64,000 nucleotides of DNA. Source: Fennellomyces sp. T-0311. Taxonomy: Eukaryota; Mucoromycota; Mucoromycetes; Mucorales; Lichtheimiaceae. Positions 58,877-64,000 of the stretch are shown piece after piece. The translations under genes were made by a program, and so were the position numbers. The stretch is taken from the NCBI GenBank assembly GCA_025266875.1, contig JALLLT010000001.1:1736001-1800000 (forward strand). Direction: 5' to 3'. Position 1 is the first letter of the stretch. Each line of letters opens with the position of its first letter. A model generated the notes under the pieces. The model had not been told where the DNA came from. It did not search any database and worked only from the letters and a program-made list of their open reading frames with translations.

Positions 58877-60612
58877 CTAATACTCGGGATCGTCTTCCCT
58901 ATAACCATACCCCTGGTCTCCCCCGCCACCATGTCTCCAACGGTCCCAATTGCCGTGTTTCCACTCATCCCAATCGCCGCGCCGTCGATCTCCCCTTTCA
59001 TCGTCCCAACTATTTTCGACAGGAACAAACACCGGTGCAGTAGTCGTTACGACCGCAGTAATGGTAGAATGATCCGAGGTATACGTTGTAGTGAATATAC
59101 TAGTAGTCGTGGTAAAAACTGTTGATGTAGCTGATTGAGTAACGGTTACAGTAGTACTAGCCACTGTGGTGTCCTCAGTAGTGGTTGTGGTGGTATAATC
59201 CGTAGTAGTGGTGGATGCCTCTGTAGTTGTTGTTTCTATGGTAACGGTTTCAGTGGTGGTTTCGGATGTGCAGTCCGATGTCCCTGATGTGCTTGATTCC
59301 TCAGTGAATGAGCTCGATGTTTCAGTATAGTCTATAACCGGGAAACAGGCGGTATACGCTTTTGCTTCACAAGAAAAGTCATCGATACCCTCGAGGTCGT
59401 TGAAACTATTTGTAAAAAGCTTCCCAGCAAGCTTCATAAGAAAACTGCTGGAAGCAGCTGGAAGCGCTAATAATTAGTAAATATGCCAATAAAAGTTCCG
59501 TAAGTACCTACCATCAGGTGCTAAGATGAAGCCTTCAAAAATTGATATGGTGTTATATGCGGCTAATCTGAATGGTGTATCACTCTCGACAAATTCACCG
59601 GACTCATCGACAGCATAGAAATTGAAAATTGTTTTGCAGTTCTTGATTCCAAAGCTTGGATCGCTGTAGAAAAACAGACCCCTAGATTGAGTAACAGGTA
59701 CCTTATTTTGATATAGATTAATTAAGGAATGATCAACAAACTATCAAAAGGTTATTCTCACATTGATAACAATCGTTTCGGCCTCTTCTAATACTTCCGA
59801 GTTGGTTGGACCGTTCCAGATTACTCTATCGCTGAACAAATTCGCAGTTGAGAGTTGAGATAGCGACCACGATGAACATGTTGTGCTGTCTGACGCAGGA
59901 GGATAACATGTATTAACTGTAAATACGCGAAAATGAGGATTTACAGGTTCGGCGATAATGTTGACGAGGCCCGTAGAATCAACTGTTAGATCTGGAGCAA
60001 GTGACGCCAGATATCTGGTTGCTGCACGGAGGCCTGTTCTGACTTTTTCATAGTCAACGACACTTCGGTCAGTTGAGTAAAGATCACAATTTTCTCCAGC
60101 TGGAACTACATTTGCTGCTGAGGTATTATTCAATAGTACGTTTCCGTATACGGACGCCTTTCCCAAATTTGTTGTTCCAGGATTGTCAAGACCATAGGAA
60201 TAGACATCGCTGGTATCGTTGACTGCACAAGTTCCCGGATGATTTATATTTATATTGTCCGTCCTTAATGTAGACAATGCTCCTTTCACTGCAACCGGGA
60301 ATGGATAGTCACCGCGCATTGTAGTGTCACCGTAACTGATGAATCCAAAATGATTGAACTAATACGGAAATGTATGGGACTAGTGCTATTTTGTATTTTT
60401 ATGTGTTAACTTACAATATCAGCTAATGGACTCTGCCCGCGTACATTTAGTGGGCAAACTATTGAAATATCAAGATCTTGTCTTTCCCATAACTGATGGT
60501 GGGATCTGGTTGCCGCAGTCTCGTTTATGTACGTTGGAAAAACTGCTGCTGCGTAACTGAAAGACGTAGTGCTTAGCGTAAGCAGTAATGATGCCAATGT
60601 GATGGAATGCAT
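58877..60612 (-). CDS. Secreted choice-of-anchor-A-type protein, copy 5
   Basis: Intact partner of copy 3. It starts MHSITLASLLLTLSTTSFSY (ATG 60612), then exon 2 (MRGDYPFPVAVKGALSTL), exon 3 (IKNCKTIFNFYAVDESGEFV, ending FEGFILAPDG) and exon 4 (AASSSFLMKLAGKLFTNSFN, with DDFSCEAKAYTACFP). A Ser/Thr-rich stretch of about 95 residues is followed by VFVPVENSWDDERGDRRRGD and a Trp/Gly/Arg-rich tail ending GYGYREDDPEY. The MKLAGKLFTNSF segment occupies the place of the domain-ending beta strand (NGKIFGS in copy 1, GGKVLAHDF in copy 2). No hydrophobic C-terminus was seen. Exons 1-2 are almost identical to copy 3. Probably exported to the wall or medium. Confidence 0.8.
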
Positions 60613-60671
60613 GGTCAAAGCCTTTGCAAAACAAAAAAGCGAATTCGTGTAGTTAAACGATTAGATATGCG

Positions 60672-60678
60672 TTTTATA
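60672..60678 (-). promoter_or_regulatory. TATA-like box of choice-of-anchor-A copy 5
   Basis: TATAAAA on the minus strand about 60 bp before the ATG at 60612, conserved with copy 3. Confidence 0.5.
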
Positions 60679-60713
60679 GAATTGGTTCTTAAAAGTATTT
60701 TAAAAGAAGACGT

Positions 60714-61682
60714 ACTCTGGAATGTAATAGAAGAGGTCATACGCACATCGGAGTGGACTGGAATGGAGGCAATAAGGATTTTCCGAATGTCAATAAAGGA
60801 CAATCAAGCTTAACAGGTTACAAGAAGTCACCTACTGTTGAGATAAGGTCGTCTGAATATAATTGTCGATACGTACTGCATTATCACTTGCCTCTTCAGT
60901 AAAATTTGGTCAATTGTCTCGCTTACATATGCTTTACAGTACTTTCTGAAGCTTGCTTAATTCGAATCATGCTTAGTGGTCAAATTTACTAATTCAAGAG
61001 TACGTACATAGTGCTTATACGTAGCGATCTTATTTTGTTCAGAGGAGGCTTCAATTTATTGCAGATAGTAAAAAATATTGTTGGCGCCGTTTTGAGTCAG
61101 GTGTAAAACAGTCGGTTGTCGAGTGGACCGTAGCTGAGTACAGCGACACCATAGGAAATGGATACCCTAATTTTCCCCGAAAAACCCGGGAAAAGCAAAA
61201 CACAAAAAAGCACGAAAAGGCCATTTTAGGTTTTTCAGGTTCAGATAAACCCTAAAAAACCCTAACAGACCACCAAAAAACCCTATCAATTTCCAGTAGT
61301 AGGCTTCATTTTTAGGATTTTATTTTTGTATTTACATACGTTTATAACGTCTTGCTCTTCATTATATAGTGGATAATAGCTGTTTATTTCATACGGGTTT
61401 ATGACATGGATGTCTATGTAGCTAATGATGAATCGCATCTTTTCTTTCCAATTTATATTAGCAACTAAATTATCTACATAAGAGAAGTTATCCTAGTGGA
61501 GTTAATTAATAATTTTTCTTTGTGATCTATTTCGGCATGTAGGCTGTCTCTCTCGCTTCAACGGTCGCGCATCATCATCATTGTCGGTGTTATCATCCCT
61601 CTGTGCTCCATTGCTACCATTAACATCACCTTCCGTTCTGCGAGTAGCATTACTCACCTCAGAGAAAAAAAATGCGGAAAAA
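60714..61682. other. Intergenic, with a CCCTAA-rich stretch
   Basis: No supported gene. At 61160-61285 there are several CCCTAA/CCCTAT motifs and a CCCGGG palindrome. The minus frame at 61502-61640 (NDDDARPLKRERQP) looks like a disordered, basic protein end but has no continuation that I can support. Confidence 0.4.
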
Positions 61683-61778
61683 ATTCGAACGTGCAAAACA
61701 AATTCGATTTAACAATTCGAATTTGCAAAATGAATTCGATTTAACAATTCGAACTTGCAAAATAAATTCAAGCTTTCA
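61683..61778. repeat. 32-bp tandem repeat, three units
   Basis: Units start at 61683, 61715 and 61747, each ATTCGAA followed by TGCAAAA and an ATTCGATTTAACA half. The third unit decays at its end. Confidence 0.85.
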
Positions 61779-61947
61779 AAATAAATGTAATAAAAATTCA
61801 AAAAACAATGAACTTATTCAAATTATATTCGGAAACAATGCAGAAAAAGCATTTTGCTGATCTTCTATATGGCATTATTACAAATACTCCAAATCATGAT
61901 CTAGTGGTAAATCTTCGTTTGAAGAAGTGTTTTGGCGCTTCCAGTAA

Positions 61948-62621
61948 ATGTATTGCCTCGTATTCCATCCTTGGGCACAACAAACTGACTTTTTATATTC
62001 AGAACTTCCAGAAGAAAATGTGCAAAATGAGGAAAATGAGCAAAGGTACTCGTATATTATCTTTTCTATATTCGCGAAAAGGTTACTAAGGAAGATTAGC
62101 TCAAGCAATGTGCCTTCAGCTGCCACGCCCAGTTCAGAAACAAGACCTATTGATGAAAGGTAAATCATATGCAATTAAGTTGGGCTACTTTTTAATTTTT
62201 ACTTTTAGCCAAACCACGAACCCACCGCCGCCCGTTGAAGAGCCAAGGTATGTTATGCTTTATTACGATTGAGAACAGAAGACTAATTGAATGTAGATCT
62301 ACACAATTGCCATTGAACTACGATGCCAGTATGACAAGTGACGAAGAAGAAGACGACGAACCTCTGGCAAGAAACAGGAATGGGCAACGACGAGAGCGCA
62401 ATCAGGCCGAAAGGGCCAAGGGCAAGGAGCAAGCGGCTCCCATTACTGGTATGTATTTTAAGTGCGCATACATGAGTACCATCTCACATTTTTTTTCGCT
62501 AGCAGCCACACCCAAAAAGAAGCGCGGTCGACCTTCCAAAGCTGATAAGGAAGCAAGAAAGCAGGCAGCCCAAGCTGGACCATCTAACAAGCGATTGAAG
62601 CAGTCTGGAGCCACGTCATAA
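61948..62621 (+). CDS. AT-hook nuclear protein, N-terminus uncertain
   Basis: Five exons join in frame: NVQNEENEQ, RLLRKISSSNVPSAATPSSE, QTTNPPPPVEEPRSTQLPLN, MTSDEEEDDEPLARNRNGQR with an ERNQAERAKGKEQ stretch, and TPKKKRGRPSKADKEARKQA, ending KRLKQSGATS (TAA at 62619-62621). KKRGRPSK is an AT-hook that binds the minor groove of AT-rich DNA. The rest is disordered and rich in Glu, Lys and Pro. The first ATG in frame is at 61948 directly after a TAA, and the segment there is weak. The true start may be further upstream or the gene may be a 3' fragment. No enzymatic domain was seen. It is convergent with the gene at 62955. Confidence 0.6.
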
Positions 62622-62954
62622 TGTTTTTTTTATTTATGAGATACAGTATATAAAGAACGGTTTTGCCAAAAGCAATGCGAATTAGCAACACAGAACAGAT
62701 CTTTTGGCCCCCATATCATGACTTGGGGAAGATTTGATCAATTCTTCCTTTTTTGGAAGAGGTAGAAAAAGGTGAGCACCGGAGGTGCTCTGTTTTCTGT
62801 ATAAATAATGGGCAACTTTTATGTAGTACCTTCTTGTTTAAGATAATGGAAGATACCATCCACTGTTGGGGTTGCCCCTGTCGAAACACCCTGGGAAATA
62901 AAAACCCATATCTATGTGTTTTACAAAGAACGAAAGATAATTATGAAAAGCAAG
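62622..62954. other. Convergent 3' intergenic region
   Basis: This contains the hairpin GAGCACCGGAGGTGCTC (62774-62790), which could be a 3'-end structure. No gene was seen. Confidence 0.4.
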
Positions 62955-64000
62955 CTATTGTGATGATGGCGGTGGAAGGGGAGGAATACGTGGGAGCAGT
63001 GGCCGAAATGGGGAAATGCATTGACGTTTGGAGCTACTTCCGTCGTCGTTCCGTGATCTTCTTGTTCTTTTCTTTTTCCGTAGCTGATATGAACTAGAAA
63101 CTATAGGGGTACCATTGTATTGTACAAGGTCCCTGTTTTCAATAGATAGGCTTGTACCGTTATTGTTGCCAATTCTGGGTGATAAATTAGAAGCAGAGTT
63201 TGGTGTATTGCATACACTAGAACTTGAGCGAGAGCGTGATGTTGAACCGCGTGTCGATGCTGTTATGACGGCGGATGACCCCGATAAAGGATAAATTACT
63301 GCTGTTGGCGAAGGAACAAGTGGAAGTAGTGGCCTTAGTTGTCGAAGAGGTGGTGTTGGTAGTGACGATACAGACGAAGGGCGCGATATAGCATATACTG
63401 ACTCTGATTGTGCAGGTGTACTGGTATAGGGCTGTAAAACATGTTCGTCATTAGAAAGCTGGGCCATACTTGAAGTTATTGACAGTGGTGCCGGATTCTG
63501 AGCGGGTAAAACAGGTAAGGCAAGGCTGGGAGACTGCAGATGTTCACGCATAGTCTGACAGACAAAGTTGCTATTTTCGATAGTTTGATATGTGATCCGA
63601 CGTGTATCCCAACATGACTTGTAAAATGCTTGGAGCTGCTCCGGTGACTTATAATAGATGTTGGCTGTCCTGGGGTTGCTGTTCACAATATCGTTCCATT
63701 CACAGCACGTTGTCTCCCAGAACTGAAGTGTTTTTCGTTGCTGACCGTGTGCACGAATCTTGGTTGCGAATAATGAGAATTCGGCAGGGGTATGCACTGG
63801 TACTACTGCACATTCAACTGCTTGTTTGGTTGCTAGATAGCTGTATAGTGCGGACTTGGGATTGCTGGTAGAACCGGTTGAGATGCTTAATCTGGTGCTC
63901 GCGGCGATAAGAGCTTTTTTTGTAATTGTTGTGTCAGGATTAATTCGTGTTACTACGCGCATATGAAATTTGGTTGCGTCTTCCGGTGGGATTGCAGTGA
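62955..64000 (-). CDS. Hypothetical protein, possible SANT/Myb-like domain, runs off the window
   Basis: The frame is open from the right window edge (TAIPPEDATKFHMRVVTRIN) to TGA at 62955, so the N-terminus is outside. An in-frame ATG lies at 63962. Residues of about 70-115 from that ATG, WNDIVNSNPRTANIYYKSPE and QLQAFYKSCWDTRR, have spaced Trp/Tyr and helices like Myb/SANT-type DNA-binding folds. This is a guess from residue spacing. The rest is Ser/Pro-rich and disordered. A basic cluster (RKKKRTRRSRNDDGSSSKRQ) that may be a nuclear signal lies near the end, before a Pro-rich tail. I do not recognise the family. It could be a host regulator or come from a mobile element. Confidence 0.55.
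   Translation of the reverse strand, partial: TAIPPEDATKFHMRVVTRINPDTTITKKALIAASTRLSISTGSTSNPKSALYSYLATKQAVECAVVPVHTPAEFSLFATKIRAHGQQRKTLQFWETTCCEWNDIVNSNPRTANIYYKSPEQLQAFYKSCWDTRRITYQTIENSNFVCQTMREHLQSPSLALPVLPAQNPAPLSITSSMAQLSNDEHVLQPYTSTPAQSESVYAISRPSSVSSLPTPPLRQLRPLLPLVPSPTAVIYPLSGSSAVITASTRGSTSRSRSSSSVCNTPNSASNLSPRIGNNNGTSLSIENRDLVQYNGTPIVSSSYQLRKKKRTRRSRNDDGSSSKRQCISPFRPLLPRIPPLPPPSSQ

Larger units (their letters stand above)
58803..60713. repeat. Segmental duplication, block II copy B
   Basis: Second copy of 47762-49666. It keeps the segments that are deleted in copy A. Confidence 0.9.

Noticed and set aside
1..64000. CRISPR arrays, rRNA operons, bacterial-type operons
   Set aside because: No regularly spaced short repeats, no rRNA-like sequence, and introns throughout; the DNA is eukaryotic nuclear.

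Overview
The window is nuclear DNA of a filamentous fungus, most likely an early-diverging Mucoromycota (Mucorales-type) species. Genes are split by short introns of about 50-80 bp, house-keeping genes are packed closely (57-113 bp between several stops or starts), and the conserved proteins (VPS26, cytosolic GluRS, SLP1-type SUN protein, QRRRW-type chitin synthase, HCNGP/SAP30BP-like) are typically fungal. The assignment to Mucoromycota is an inference from gene content and protein style, not from a marker gene.

Layout. 0.1-1.7 kb: a dead F-box/LRR gene. 2.2-3.9 kb: the first of five secreted choice-of-anchor-A-type proteins. 4.9-7.7 kb: a multi-pass membrane protein and a BNA3-like aminotransferase. 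8.4-17.2 kb: four tandem F-box/LRR paralogs on the minus strand, all with the same phase-1 intron. A 1.02-kb element lies at 12.2-13.2 kb and again, inverted, at 21.5-22.6 kb; the two copies enclose two F-box genes and the retromer gene VPS26. 19.4-25.3 kb is gene-poor, with a possible arrestin-like relic and one small acidic ORF. 25.5-39.3 kb is a dense conserved core: GluRS, SLP1/SUN protein, MFS sugar transporter, SAP30BP-like protein, mitochondrial-type NAD kinase and chitin synthase.

41.9-60.7 kb is accessory DNA. It begins with a HET-domain gene whose reading frame is displaced once near its end. Then comes a segmental duplication, 44.64-49.67 kb against 51.35-60.71 kb. Each copy holds a HET C-terminal relic plus two choice-of-anchor-A genes. 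The second copy is stretched by about 4.5 kb containing a pogo-like terminal-inverted-repeat element and a GC-rich patch, and it also carries a small foldback MITE inside the HET relic. Between the copies lie a tyrosine-recombinase fragment with a 72-bp inverted repeat and a tandem 173-bp repeat. 61.6-64 kb holds an AT-hook protein and a partial unrecognised protein running off the right edge.

Functionally, the conserved core is ordinary cell biology. The accessory parts are three expanding families: F-box/LRR proteins, HET-domain genes, and secreted adhesin-like proteins with Thr-rich tails and no visible membrane anchor. The most unusual signal is the patchwork divergence among the adhesin-like copies, where one half of a gene pair is practically identical and the other half diverged, with the divergent half switched between the two pairs. 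All intron-exon structures were read by eye from splice consensus and family alignment from memory; no database search was run.
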